Shown here in pieces: positions 35,722 through 46,200 of a stretch of 64,000 nt of DNA (position 1 is its first letter; each line of letters starts with the position of its first letter). The stretch comes from Azospirillaceae bacterium (GTDB lineage Bacteria > Pseudomonadota > Alphaproteobacteria > Azospirillales > Azospirillaceae), in the NCBI GenBank assembly GCA_028283825.1, contig JAPWJW010000003.1:1410001-1474000 (forward strand), in the 5' to 3' direction. A program made the translations under genes and the position numbers. The notes beneath the pieces were generated by a model. It was not told the DNA's origin. It did no database searches and was given only the letters and a program-made list of their open reading frames with translations.

Positions 35722-36264
35722 ACGTTTTCTCCCCAGGGGCGGGGCCCGTTCAGGCATAGGGCCGCCGCCGCTCCAATGTTTTGAAGCACGAGGGTGCCGA
35801 CGCTGACGACGAGGGACGCATACCCGGCGGGCGGAACGGCAACCATTCTGCCGGGACTCCAGGCCCCGGTCTAAGCCGGTAACCTGCCTGCATCGCGGGC
35901 GCTACTCAAGCGTTTCGTGCGGGGATCGCCGCCGATCATCGACACCCGGCACAACGTGTCGTTGCTGCCGGCATCACCCCCGGGATTTCGGCGGCGCCGT
36001 GAATACCGGGGTGTTGCCGGCCTGCCAGCCTGTGGATGAAAGGAACGAAGCCCCTGCCGCAGCGCAACATTTCCACACACATTACAGTAGCGGTCCCCCA
36101 CCGTTTATGTTTACCATTAAGACGGGTTAAGCCGCCGCATCGTACAAAAACAGGGATGGTTCCGGGCCGGTCCGGGCATACCCGTCGCGACGGCCATGGG
36201 GGGTGAGATCATCGGGCCGGTGCCCCTTGAGCGGGGCCGGCACATATCGGGAAGGTACTGCCTC
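35722..36264. other. Intergenic region before the cold-shock gene
   Basis: 543 bases with no gene I can support. AT-rich DNA at 36066-36125 probably carries the cold-shock gene's promoter; that would leave a leader of about 140-180 bases, a length common in cold-shock mRNAs (inference). Confidence 0.4.
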
Positions 36265-36798
36265 GTGCCACGCTTCGGATCGTATGACGCCTTCAGCCAG
36301 GACGAGGGTCTCCCGGCCAAGGCCCAGGTTAAATGGTTCAACACGTCAAAGGGCTTCGGCTTCGTTGCCCTGGAAGACGGAACGCCTGACGCATTCCTGC
36401 ACATCTCGGTGATCAGCCGGGCCGGTCTGGCCGACATTTCGGAGGGGACCGAGTTGTTGTGCACCATCGGCGCCGGGCCGAAGGGCCCGCAGGTGTTGCG
36501 CATCGTGGAAGTGACGGGCATGGCGGAGGCGCCGGAACGGCCCGGCGGCGGCGCACAGCGCCCCCGCGACCGGGTGCCCACCGGGGCCGAAATCGAGATC
36601 GACGGCACCGTCAAATGGTTCAAGGCCGACAAGGGCTTCGGCTTTGTCCTGGCCGATGACGGCGGCAAGGACGTGTTCGTGCACAAAAGCGTCCTGCGCC
36701 GTTGCGGCATGGACCACCTGGACGAAGGCCAGCGCGTGCAGATGCGCATCGCCGACGCCCCCAAGGGCCGCGAGGCGGTGTGGGTGGCGCTGGCTTAA
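36265..36798 (+). CDS. Double cold-shock-domain protein
   Basis: Two CspA-type nucleic-acid-binding domains in tandem. The first (about residues 18-85) has AQVKWFNTSKGFGFVALEDG and DAFLHISV; the second (about 110-177) has GTVKWFKADKGFGFVLADDG and DVFVHKSV. Both keep the RNP1 (KGFGFV) and RNP2 (FLHI / VFVH) aromatic residues, so both should bind single-stranded RNA or DNA. I prefer the GTG at 36265, with GGGAAGG 9 nt upstream; the ATG at 36196 has no ribosome-binding site. Repeat copy D follows the stop. Confidence 0.92.
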   Translation: MPRFGSYDAFSQDEGLPAKAQVKWFNTSKGFGFVALEDGTPDAFLHISVISRAGLADISEGTELLCTIGAGPKGPQVLRIVEVTGMAEAPERPGGGAQRPRDRVPTGAEIEIDGTVKWFKADKGFGFVLADDGGKDVFVHKSVLRRCGMDHLDEGQRVQMRIADAPKGREAVWVALA

Positions 36799-36811
36799 CT
36801 TAATCCTGTCC

Positions 36812-36928
36812 CCTCAGGCGGCGGGCGCGGCCATCCGGCCGCTTGCCTCATCCTCGCTTTCCAGTCCGCTGACGCTCCCCGGAAAGCTCCGGCGGACGCC
36901 GTCGCGTCCTACGGCGGCAAGGGCCGCC
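36812..36928 (+). repeat. Structured dispersed repeat, copy D
   Basis: Begins 13 nt after the cold-shock gene stop. First hairpin GCGGCC-atcc-GGCCGC (36827-36842); second stem GCTTTCC/GGAAAGC; GTCCGC/GCGGAC can also pair in a crossing arrangement; distal hairpin GGCGGC-aagg-GCCGCC (36913-36928). Confidence 0.85.
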
Positions 36929-37054
36929 GCTTTTGAACGCCCCGCCCCAAAATGATCACAGCCCCGGAAGCACAGCACCTTCCGGGGCTGTTTTCATGTG
37001 CGCCACACCGCCGCCGCCCCCCTCTCCCCATCGCCCACGCCAGGATCACCGGAG

Positions 37055-37164
37055 CGTAGCGACAAGGCCGCGACCGCGGCCGCCGGACCTTTCCGGGGAA
37101 TGGAGTGGACCGGAAAGGGAGGACAGCCAAGCCCCCGCAAGGGGGCGCCCGGCATTTGAGGGAA
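37055..37164 (-). repeat. Structured dispersed repeat, copy E
   Basis: Minus orientation, ending 5 nt from the alpha-2-macroglobulin stop. First hairpin GCCCCC-ttgc-GGGGGC on the minus strand (37131-37146), second stem CCTTTCC/GGAAAGG. It is the only copy with a TTGC rather than ATCC/GTCC loop. Confidence 0.8.
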
Positions 37165-37169
37165 CAGGC

Positions 37170-40100
37170 CTAAGGCACGATCACCAGACTGCCGGCGACG
37201 CCGGTGGCCTGGTGATTGGGCGAAGTCCATTCCTCCACCTGGGCGGGGGCCTGGGCGTAGGTGCCGGGCAGGACGGCGCGCACCAGGTAGACCAGGCGGA
37301 AATCGCGGCGGTCGGCCGTCAGGTCCACGGCGGCGACGTAGCGGTCCTCGCGCGCCTCGACATGGGTAGCGTCGCTGATGTCGCCCACGGCACCGGACAG
37401 TTCCGGTGGCAGGCCGCCGCGCGCGATGCGCACCGTCTCGATCGCCAACCCCGCCGCCACCGGGTCGCTGACCAGGATTTGCGTCGGCGCCGTGCCGTCG
37501 GCCTTGCCCGACAGCACCACGGCCAGCAGGTCGTTCTGGTGGACATGGGCGGGATCGACCGGCTTGCCCTTCAGGTCCAGCAGGCGGCGTTCGATGGCGT
37601 ACCCTTGCGTGGCCGGTGCCGTGGCGTCGGTGACCAGCGGAATGCCGGACACGGCCACCGTGCGCTGCACCGGCTGCTGCCCGCCATTGGCGACGGACAG
37701 CGGGCGGCCGCCGATCTCCAGCCGGCGTACCAGCGGCCGGGTTTCGGCCGGCGCCTGGCCGGCCAGGCCCAGGGTCATGGACCCCGCGCGTTGCGCCAGG
37801 CCGTGGGCCGCCACCAGCAGCCAGGCGCGTTCCTGGCTGCCGATCAACGCCGGTTCGCGCAGCAGGCCCTGCACCTCCTTGGCTTGCGCCGCCAGGCGGT
37901 CCACCGGGACGTTGCCTTCGGCCAGCAGGGCCAGGCTGGCCGCCCGGTCACGCAGGTCGGAGCCAAAGTCGCGCATGCCCGGCAGGGTGATGCGCAGGCC
38001 GTCGACCCGGGCGTAGGCTTCCTGCGCCTGGGGCAGGCCGGCAGCCGCCAATGCCGCGGCGGCATGGGCACGGGCCAGGCGGGTGGGCAGCCTGTCCCAG
38101 AAGGTTTCATAGAAATAACGCACGGCCGCGGTGTCCACCGCCTTGGCCTTGGCAACCACGGCCAAGGCGTAGGCGCGGGCCGGCAGGTCGGCCGGTTCCA
38201 CCCAGCTGTTGCCGACGCTGCGCACCAGCCAGTCCAGGCCCTTGCGGTAGGGGGCGTCCGGCACGGCGTGGCCGGCGTCACGCGCCCGGGTCAGGAAGTC
38301 CATGACATAGGCGGACAGCCAGGGTTCGGCCGGGCCGTCGGCCGACCACAGGGCGAAGCCGCCGTCGGCCCGTTCCAGGGTCAGCACCTTGTCGATGGCG
38401 CGGTCCACCCGCTCACGCAGCGCCGCGTCGGTGGACAGGCCCAGGGCCTTGGCGGCATCGCCCAGATACAGCAGCGGCAGGCTGCGGCTGGCGATCTGTT
38501 CCGACGAGCCATAGGCGTTACGGTCCAGGGTCATCAGCAGGCCGGGCACGTCCAGTTCCGGCAGGGGGCTGAGCGCCAGGCCCGCAACCGCCGTTTCCGG
38601 GCGCAAGCCCTGCGCCGATTCGCTGGGCACCTGCACCGTCGTGCCGGGGCGGATGTCCACCGTCTCATGCCGGGTCACGACCGGCAGGTTGCCCCGCACC
38701 GGCACGGTGAAATCACGCGTCAGATTAAGGCCCTCCGGCCCCTTCACCGTCATCACCAGGCGGCCGTTGCCCACGGCCAGGCCCTTGATGTCGCGGTTCA
38801 GGGTGACCTTGCCGCCCTTGGCCACGCTGCGGAACACGGCGACGACGTCGCGCGGTTCCGGACGCGCCACGTCCTTGCCCTTGCGCTTCTTGGCGCCGAC
38901 GCCGCGGTTGGCGGTATCGACCGGGAAGGACAGCGGGCCTTCGGCCTGCAAGGTCACGGTATAGGTGCCCTTCACGCCGCTGACGTTGTTCAGCGTCAGG
39001 GTCAGGCGGGCGGTGTCCTCCGGCGCCAGGAAGCGGGGCAGCACCATGTCGGCCTGCACCGGATCACGCACCGACAGAACGCGGTCGGCATGGCCCAGCG
39101 CGCCGGCCGACCAGACGGTGGCCATCAGGCGCAGCCGGCCCTGGAAGTCCGGCAGGGCCAACGGTACCTGCACCTTGCCGTCATTGCCCACCGCCAGCAC
39201 GCCGGTATAGAGCGCCACCACCGGCGCGCCGCGCGGCGGCACGGAGTCCGAGGATGGGGCCGCCGCGGGCGGCGGGGCGGACGGCGCACCGTGCGGCGCC
39301 GTCAGGCGACCGTAGACGTCGTGGATGTCCACGCCCAACTGGCGCTGGCCGTAAAACCAGCCTTCGGGATCGGGGGTCTTGTAGCCGGTGAGGTCCAGCA
39401 CGCCCTGGTCCACCGCCGACAGCACCAGGTGAACGCCCTGCCCGGGTGCCGCACCCGGCACCACGATGGGAATGTGCACGGTGGTGCGCGGCCGGCTTTC
39501 GGCCGGGCCGTCGATCTTGGGCGTCAGGGTGCGGCCGGCCATGGCCACCGGCAGCCAGTCCACACCCACCGCGCGGCGCGGCAGGGACCGCCGCCCGGCC
39601 TCGACCGGGGCGAAGGCGTTGGCGATGATGTAGGCGCCGCCGCCGATGTCGGCATCGACCGGCACCTCCACCAAGGCGCCCTCGGCCCCGATCTCCCGGG
39701 TCAGGGTCTGGCGCACGGCACGGTCGGCCAGGGTGATCAGCACAGTGCTGCGGTAGGGCGGGCGCACGAAGACCGACGCCTTGGAACCGGGGACCAGCGG
39801 CCCACCGCCCACGGCACCCTTCACCGTCACCTCCACCGCATCCGGCGTCTCACCCAGGCGGGCGCTGACCCAGGAACCGGCGGCGAAACGCACACTACCG
39901 GCGACGCCGGTGGCGGGGTCGTAGACCTCAAGCCGATAACGGCCGGAGGTCACCGGCGCCTCGATCCCGGCGGGACCCTTGGCGGTGGCGGCCACGGTGC
40001 CGCCCGTCAGCTTCTGGTCGCGCACCTGGGGCTTGTAGTCCCAGCTGCCGTTGGCCTCGAACCAGACATAGTCCAGCCGTTCCTCATAGAGGTCGTAGGA

Positions 40101-42158
40101 CAGCTGCCCCTTGTCCAGGGGCTTGCCGTCGGGGGAGACGGCGATGACGTCGAAGCCGGCGGTCGCCCCCTCGGGCACGGCGTCGTCGGCGAAACGCGGG
40201 CGGATGCCGATGGTGTAGGGGTGGCGTTCCACCGGCACCACCAGATCGTGGGCGGTGGTGCCGCCGCCGACATCGAACAGGGCGGCATGGAACACCGCCT
40301 CCAGCGGGCGGGAACCGTCCAGCTTGCCTTTCAGCGACACCGGCACGCTGGCGACACCATTGGCGTCGGTGGCGAATCCGGGCAGCGTCTCCTGCCGGGG
40401 GGCGCCATCCTCCTGCGCCAAGCCGAAGCGGTACCCCTGGTACTGCAGGCCCTGAAGCTGCGGGAAGGGATCGGCCGCCGGGCGCAGGGTGACCGATAGG
40501 GTGCCGGCCAGGTTGGCCGCCGGCACGCCGGCCGGCGTGCGGCCGTTGACGGACAGGGTCAGCGCCCCTTCCGGCCCGATGCGGGCCTGGTCGGCGGAGA
40601 GATCCAGATTGACGCGCGGCGGCACGAAGTCCGCCACCTGCAGGCGCAGGGTGCCCACGGCCGGGCCATCGGCATCGGCGTGCACCGTCATGGTCCAGGT
40701 GCCGGCGGCGGCGTTGCTGGGCACGTCCACGATGGCGGCGTAACCGCCGTTGCCCCGATCAGCCAGGGCCAGGCGCTCAATCTCCAGCCCATCGGGGCGC
40801 TGGACCTTCAGGGTCAGCGGCCGGCCGGCCACGGCCTGGGCGGCGGCGTCGCGCAACAGGGTGGTGACGTGCACCGCCTCACCCGGGCGATAGATGCCGC
40901 GATCGGCGAAGACATAGGCGTCCAGGGCCCCCGGCGAGGGCCGGCCGGCAGCACCACGCGCCGCCAGGTCCAGGCCCGGCGCCGTCAGGTCCAGGAAGCT
41001 GAAGTCGCCGTCCTTGGTGCTGGCGAACAGGGCCTGGCCCTTGGCGGCACCCGAGGCGGCATCAAAGCGCGCGGCACCATCGGGCCCGGTCACCACCTTG
41101 CCCAGTTCCTTGTTGTCGCGGGCGACCACCCGCACCTCAACCCCCGCCAGCGGCGTGGCGGTGCGCAGGGAATGGACGTAGACCAGCAGGCCGTTGGTGC
41201 CCGACAGGGTGGTCAGGCCCAGGTCGGAGACGATGAACCACTGGGTGGCGCGACCTTCCCAGCTGGCGGCCTTGGCGGTGGCGTCCTCCGCCACCGCGAC
41301 GTAGACGCCGGGCTTCAGTTGGCCCAGCACCGCGTCGATGGGGAAAGGTGTCACCTGCGCCTGGTTGCGCTTGTCGCCCACGGCCATCTCGCCGCGCCAC
41401 ACCAGTTCACCGTTCTTTTCCACCAGCGAGCCGACGTCGATGTCGTTCAGGGTCTGGTTCAGGCGGCCGTAATAGATTTGCTCGACCAGCGAGCGGTCCT
41501 TGATGTGCAGGACCTGCAGGCGCGCGCGCTCCACATTGATGGTGCGCAGCGGCAACCCCTCGCGCCCGATGCGCGGCAGGATGTAGCCGCCGCTGCGGAA
41601 GGCCAGCGCCGGCCGGCGATTCAGCACCTCGATATCCCGGGTCTGCGGGGCGGACAGCGTCTCGGTCCCGCCGGCAGCCGGCAGGCCCGCCTTCAGGGTG
41701 ACGGTGTAGCGGCGGCCATGCTCCAGCTTCTGGATGCACAGGCTGCGGTCGCGCACCACGATGGGGCGGGCCAGAAGGGTGCCGGCATCGGCGGCGGGGG
41801 TGCCGCCCGTGGCCTGCCCCGGGGCGGGGGCCGCCTTGGCCAGGATCTCGACCTTGCCGGCGTAGGGGTCCTGCAGCCCGGCCCGGGCCTTGGCCAGCGG
41901 CCGGTTGAAGGTGAAGCAGGCCTCGGGGTCGTCCCGCTCCGCCGACACATCGACCCCGGTCAGGCCGAAGGGGCCGGCATCAGGGTTGGCGCCCTGAGTC
42001 GGGGGGCCCGCAGGAGGTGTGGCGGATGGCGTACCGGTCGGCTTTCCCGCTTGGGCCGGCGCCGGCTGCGGGGCCGGGGGGCGCTCTTGGGGGGAAGCTG
42101 TGACGGCGGCGGGCAGGAAGACAGCCAGAGCGAGGGCCGCGACAAAGCTACGCACCAT
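37170..42158 (-). CDS. Large bacterial alpha-2-macroglobulin without thioester cysteine
   Basis: 1662-aa exported protein. Signal peptide at residues 1-22 (no lipobox cysteine), a proline-rich linker, a chain of macroglobulin beta-domains (with RPVYRPGE-like GIYRPGEAVHVTTLLRD near residue 420), the alpha-2-macroglobulin centre (AVDQGVLDLTGYKTPDP) and a helical TED-like domain. In the family the TED motif is YGC-x-EQ; here it reads NAYGSSEQ, with Ser at residue 1218 (38505-38507), so no thioester bond can form. Related to YfaS-type rather than YfhM-type proteins. The usual companion PbpC is not adjacent. Likely role: trapping or tolerating proteases in the periplasm (family inference). Start at 42158, GGAGG 12 nt upstream. 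Confidence 0.9.
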   Translation of the reverse strand: MVRSFVAALALAVFLPAAVTASPQERPPAPQPAPAQAGKPTGTPSATPPAGPPTQGANPDAGPFGLTGVDVSAERDDPEACFTFNRPLAKARAGLQDPYAGKVEILAKAAPAPGQATGGTPAADAGTLLARPIVVRDRSLCIQKLEHGRRYTVTLKAGLPAAGGTETLSAPQTRDIEVLNRRPALAFRSGGYILPRIGREGLPLRTINVERARLQVLHIKDRSLVEQIYYGRLNQTLNDIDVGSLVEKNGELVWRGEMAVGDKRNQAQVTPFPIDAVLGQLKPGVYVAVAEDATAKAASWEGRATQWFIVSDLGLTTLSGTNGLLVYVHSLRTATPLAGVEVRVVARDNKELGKVVTGPDGAARFDAASGAAKGQALFASTKDGDFSFLDLTAPGLDLAARGAAGRPSPGALDAYVFADRGIYRPGEAVHVTTLLRDAAAQAVAGRPLTLKVQRPDGLEIERLALADRGNGGYAAIVDVPSNAAAGTWTMTVHADADGPAVGTLRLQVADFVPPRVNLDLSADQARIGPEGALTLSVNGRTPAGVPAANLAGTLSVTLRPAADPFPQLQGLQYQGYRFGLAQEDGAPRQETLPGFATDANGVASVPVSLKGKLDGSRPLEAVFHAALFDVGGGTTAHDLVVPVERHPYTIGIRPRFADDAVPEGATAGFDVIAVSPDGKPLDKGQLSYDLYEERLDYVWFEANGSWDYKPQVRDQKLTGGTVAATAKGPAGIEAPVTSGRYRLEVYDPATGVAGSVRFAAGSWVSARLGETPDAVEVTVKGAVGGGPLVPGSKASVFVRPPYRSTVLITLADRAVRQTLTREIGAEGALVEVPVDADIGGGAYIIANAFAPVEAGRRSLPRRAVGVDWLPVAMAGRTLTPKIDGPAESRPRTTVHIPIVVPGAAPGQGVHLVLSAVDQGVLDLTGYKTPDPEGWFYGQRQLGVDIHDVYGRLTAPHGAPSAPPPAAAPSSDSVPPRGAPVVALYTGVLAVGNDGKVQVPLALPDFQGRLRLMATVWSAGALGHADRVLSVRDPVQADMVLPRFLAPEDTARLTLTLNNVSGVKGTYTVTLQAEGPLSFPVDTANRGVGAKKRKGKDVARPEPRDVVAVFRSVAKGGKVTLNRDIKGLAVGNGRLVMTVKGPEGLNLTRDFTVPVRGNLPVVTRHETVDIRPGTTVQVPSESAQGLRPETAVAGLALSPLPELDVPGLLMTLDRNAYGSSEQIASRSLPLLYLGDAAKALGLSTDAALRERVDRAIDKVLTLERADGGFALWSADGPAEPWLSAYVMDFLTRARDAGHAVPDAPYRKGLDWLVRSVGNSWVEPADLPARAYALAVVAKAKAVDTAAVRYFYETFWDRLPTRLARAHAAAALAAAGLPQAQEAYARVDGLRITLPGMRDFGSDLRDRAASLALLAEGNVPVDRLAAQAKEVQGLLREPALIGSQERAWLLVAAHGLAQRAGSMTLGLAGQAPAETRPLVRRLEIGGRPLSVANGGQQPVQRTVAVSGIPLVTDATAPATQGYAIERRLLDLKGKPVDPAHVHQNDLLAVVLSGKADGTAPTQILVSDPVAAGLAIETVRIARGGLPPELSGAVGDISDATHVEAREDRYVAAVDLTADRRDFRLVYLVRAVLPGTYAQAPAQVEEWTSPNHQATGVAGSLVIVP

Positions 42159-42511
42159 GGGCGACGGGGCCTCCACCCCGATAATAACGGCAAGAAACAA
42201 GGGCAGCCGGGGCCCTGTTCTTCGGGCCTTCGACCAGTCAGGAGGCCAGAGGACGATGTTTTGGACGGTATTGCAACAGGCGCGTTGTCGGTACGGCCCG
42301 CCGTTCGTCCTGGGAACGCTAGGCCAAAGGCGATAGCGGGCCCACAGGACGGACGTTTCGGCCAAGCCTCTGGGCGGGCTGCTCTTTTGCCGGCGGCCTA
42401 TCCCGCGCGGCACCCGCCGCCGCCGGCATCGGCCACCTTGGCACCTTGCGGGGTGGCCCGGCCGGGCTTATCGCTGGGGGACCGCACCCGAGAAGAAGGG
42501 GGGAACACCCC
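42159..42511. other. Divergent intergenic region
   Basis: 353 bases between the alpha-2-macroglobulin (minus) and DUF1345 (plus) genes. It must hold both promoters, but I see no palindromic operator, RNA gene or repeat copy. Confidence 0.35.
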
Positions 42512-43156
42512 ATGCCCCTGGGCAGCCTGATCCAGCCGTTCCGCCATCATCCCAGCCTGTATATCGGCCTGGGCTTCGGTGTCGTCGTGGGCGCCGCCGC
42601 CACGCACGCGACCCGGCCGGTCAGCGCCACGCTGGTCGGCTGGTGCGCTGGCATCGTGCTGTACATCGCCCTGGTGCTGATCCATTTCGGCCGGGCCGAC
42701 GTGAACAGCATCCGCGCCCGCGCCCGCGAACTGGAATCGGGCAAGTGGGTGATCCTGCTGGTCACCAGCCTGGCGGCGCTGGCGTCGCTGGTCGCCATCG
42801 TGATGGAGGTGGCGGATGCCAAGGGCACGCCCGACGTGGCCGGCAGCGCCATCCTGGGGGCCGCCACCGTGCTGTGTTCCTGGGCCTTCGTGCACATGAT
42901 CTTCGCCCAGCACTATGCCCACGCGTACTGGCTGGAGGGCAAGGGCATCGATTTCCCCGGCTGCAAGCAGCCCGACTACTGGGAATTCCTCTATTTCGCC
43001 TTCACCATCGGCATGACGGCGCAGGTGTCGGACGTGACGACCCAGACGGCCGTCATCCGCCGCGCCGTGCTGGCGCACAGCCTGCTGTCCTTCCTGTTCA
43101 ACACCGCCATCCTGGCGCTGGGCATCAACCTGGGCGCCGGCCTGATGGGGAATTGA
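42512..43156 (+). CDS. DUF1345 integral membrane protein
   Basis: 214 aa with five or six hydrophobic helices and the DUF1345 hallmarks WCAGIVLYIALV, the cytoplasmic RARELESGKWVILLVTS loop, CSWAFVHMIFAQHYAHAYW, and the strongly conserved PDYWEFLYFAFTIGMTAQVSDV. Function unknown. I start at the ATG 42512 behind AAGGGGGG. Confidence 0.9.
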   Translation: MPLGSLIQPFRHHPSLYIGLGFGVVVGAAATHATRPVSATLVGWCAGIVLYIALVLIHFGRADVNSIRARARELESGKWVILLVTSLAALASLVAIVMEVADAKGTPDVAGSAILGAATVLCSWAFVHMIFAQHYAHAYWLEGKGIDFPGCKQPDYWEFLYFAFTIGMTAQVSDVTTQTAVIRRAVLAHSLLSFLFNTAILALGINLGAGLMGN

Positions 43157-43163
43157 AGTCATG

Positions 43164-43205
43164 AAAAAGGGCGGCGCCGTCGCCGGTCGCCGCCCCTTTG
43201 GTTTT
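43164..43205. terminator. Bidirectional terminator
   Basis: GC-rich hairpin, AAAGGGCGGCG / CGCCGCCCCTTT with one bulged base, flanked by an A-run on the left and a T-rich tail (tttggtttt) on the right, between convergent genes ending at 43156 and 43223. Confidence 0.75.
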
Positions 43206-43222
43206 CCGCTGAAGGTTTCCGC

Positions 43223-46200
43223 CTACTCGGCGCCCTTCACCACGTGATGCAGCGGGATGACGACCGGCTCCTCCTTCGGCGTCACGAAGCGGCCGAACTT
43301 GGGCGTCAGCCACTTGTTGATGTCATCCACGATGGTGAAGACGGCGGGCACGAACACCAGCGACAGCAGGGTGGAGGTGATCAGGCCGCCGATGACGGCC
43401 GTCGCCATGGGCTGCTGGAACGAGCTGTCGTTGCCGATGCCGAAGGCGATGGGAACCATGCCCGCCACCATGGCGATGGTGGTCATGATGATGGGGCGGG
43501 CACGCTTGGCGCCGGCATCCAGCAGGGCCTCCCGCCGCCCCATGCCCCGGTCGCGCATCGAGACGATGGCGTATTCCACCAGCAGGATGGAGTTCTTGGT
43601 CACGATGCCCATCAGCATCAGGATGCCGATCAAGGCCGGCAGCGACAGCGACATGTGGCCGATCATCAGGGCGGCGAAGGCGCCGCCGAAGCTGAGCGGC
43701 AGGGCGGTCATGATGGTGACCGGCTGGAAGAAGTTGCGGAACAGCAGGATCAGCACCGCCAGGATCAGCAGGAAGGCGGTGGCCAGCGCGATGGCGAAGC
43801 CGATCATCATGTTCTGCATCTCCTGCGTCTGCCCGTAGGCGGGCTTGGAGATGCCGGGCGGCATGTGGGTCATGGACGGCAGGGCGTTGATGGCCTTCAT
43901 GGCCTCACCCACGTCGATGCCGCGCAGGTCGGCCTCGACCGCCAGCTTGCGGGCCCGGTCGAAACGCTCGATCTGGACGGCGCCGGCGCCCATGCCGATC
44001 TCGGCCACCGCCCGCAGGGGCAGCAGGTCGCCGGCGGAGGTCCGCACCCGCAGGTTCTCCATCACGTCCATGTCGGCCCGGTACTTGGGGTCGATCTGCA
44101 CACGGATGGGCACCTGGCGGTCGCCCAGGTTGAACTTGGCCACGCTGGTGTCCAGGTCGCCCAGGGTGGCGATCTTGGCCATCTGGCCGATGGCGGCCAC
44201 GGAGACGCCCTGCTCCGCCGCCCGGTCGAAGTAGGGGCGGATCTGGATTTCGGGGCGCAGCAGGGCCGCGGTGGAGGTGACGTTGGCCAGGAAGGGCAGC
44301 TGCCGCATCTCGTCCAGCACCTGGTTGGAGAAGCGCTCCAGCGCCGGGCCGTCATTGCTGGTCAGCAGGACGCTGATGTCCTTGGCGCCCCAGCCGATGG
44401 AGGAGTTGAAGCCGATGTGGGCGCCGGGGACCTTGTTCAATTCCGGCGTCACCTCCGCCTCGAACTGCTGCTTGGACAGCTTGCGTTCGCTCTTGGGCTT
44501 CAGGATGGCGGTGACGGCGCCGTTGCGCAGCTGGTTGTTGCGGCCGGCGCGGGTCCAGACGTGCAGCACCTCGGGACGCTTGGCCAGGATCTGGCCCACC
44601 ATCTGGGTGGTGGCGTCCGTCTCGGCCAGGGTGACGCCGGGGGGCAGGACCACCTGGACGGTGGACAGGCCGTTGTCGCTGGGCGGCACGAAACCGGACG
44701 GCAGCTGCGTGGCCATGAACAGCGACACCAGGAAGATGGCCACACCCGCCATGACGGTCAGCCAGCGGTGGTTCATGCTCCAGTTCAGCAGGTGCACATA
44801 ACGGGCGATCCAGGGACCTTCATGGCTGTCATGGTCCTTCTGGTTCGGCTTCAGCATGTAGGCGGCCATCAGGGGCGTGATCAGGCGCGCCACCAGCAGC
44901 GAGAACAGCACGGCCACGGCCACCGTCAGGCCGAAGGACTTGAAGAACTGGCCGACGATGCCGTCCATGAAGGACACGGGCAGGAAGACGACGACGATGG
45001 TCATGGTGGTGGCCACCACCGCCAGGCCGATCTCGTCCGACGCCTCAAGCGCGGCCTGGAAGGGGCGCTTGCCCATGCGGATGTGGCGAACGATGTTCTC
45101 GATCTCCACGATCGCGTCGTCGACCAGGATGCCCACCACCAGCGACAGCGCCAGCAGGGTGATGCCGTTCAGCGAGAAGCCCAGCGCCTTCATGGCCAGG
45201 AAGGTGGGGATGATCGACAGCGGCATGGCCAGCGCCGAGATGAAGGTGGCCCGGCCGTCGCGCAGGAACCACCACACCACCAGCACCGCCAGGATGGAGC
45301 CCAGCACCAGGGATTCCACCGAGTCGGCGAAGCTCTGCTTGGTGTACTTGACGTTGTCGAAGATCAGGTTGAAGTGGACGTCGGGGTACTGCTTCGTCAG
45401 CTTCTGGATTTCCTCGTCCACGCCCTTGGCGATGGTCACTTCCGAGGAATGCGGCGCGCGGCGGATGCTGAAGCCCACCGTGGACTGCCCGTCATACCGG
45501 GAGACGAAGCGCATCTCCGACGTGCCGTCGGTGACGGTGCCAAGGTCGCTGAGGCGCACCTTGGCGGCGGAACCGGCGAAGGTGCCGAAATAGACGGGGA
45601 TGGTGATCTCGGTATTGGCCAGTTCCTCCACCGTGCGGGCGGAGCCCAGGGTGCGGATGGACTGTTCCTTGGCGCCGACGGCGCCCCGGCCGCCCGGCAT
45701 GTCCACGTTCAGGGACCGCAGCTGGGAATTGACCTCATCGGCCGTGATGCCCCGCGCCATCAGGCGGTTGGGGTCCAGGTTGATGCGGATTTCGCGGTCC
45801 AGCCCGCCGAAACGCTCGGCGGCACCCACGCCCGGCACGTGGGTGATGGCGCGGCTGATGTCGTTGTCGATCAGCCACGAGAGGTCCACCACCGACCGGC
45901 TGTCGGAGGAGACGGCGTAGGTCAGCAACTCGTCGCCGGTGGCGTCCTGGCGTTCCACCTGCGGTTCATAGATGTCGGAGGGCAGGTTGGAGCGGATGCG
46001 CGACATGGCGTTGCGCACGTCATTGACGGCGCGATCGGTGTCGTAGCCGATCTTGAATTCCAGCACCGTGTTGGACAGGCCGTCGGTGATGGTGGAGGAG
46101 ACGTGGTCCAGGCCCACGATGCTGGACACCGCGTCCTCGACCAGCTTGGTCACCTGGATTTCCATTTCCGACGGGGCGGCACCCGGCCGGCTGACCGACA

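Larger units (their letters stand above)
36799..37169. other. Intergenic region between convergent genes with two facing repeats
   Basis: Holds repeat copies D (36812-36928, plus) and E (37055-37164, minus) as an inverted pair around about 125 bases of unrelated DNA. Each sits just after the stop codon of its own neighbour. Confidence 0.5.

Noticed and set aside
36196-36264. ATG at 36196 as the start of the cold-shock protein
   Set aside because: No ribosome-binding site precedes it, and the added 23 residues do not match the family; GTG at 36265 has GGGAAGG at a good distance.
36933-40499. Long plus-strand frame over the alpha-2-macroglobulin gene, and similar long frames over 43244-46396, 24903-26876 and 10206-13331
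   Set aside because: Same antisense effect; no recognisable family, ribosome-binding site or start context.
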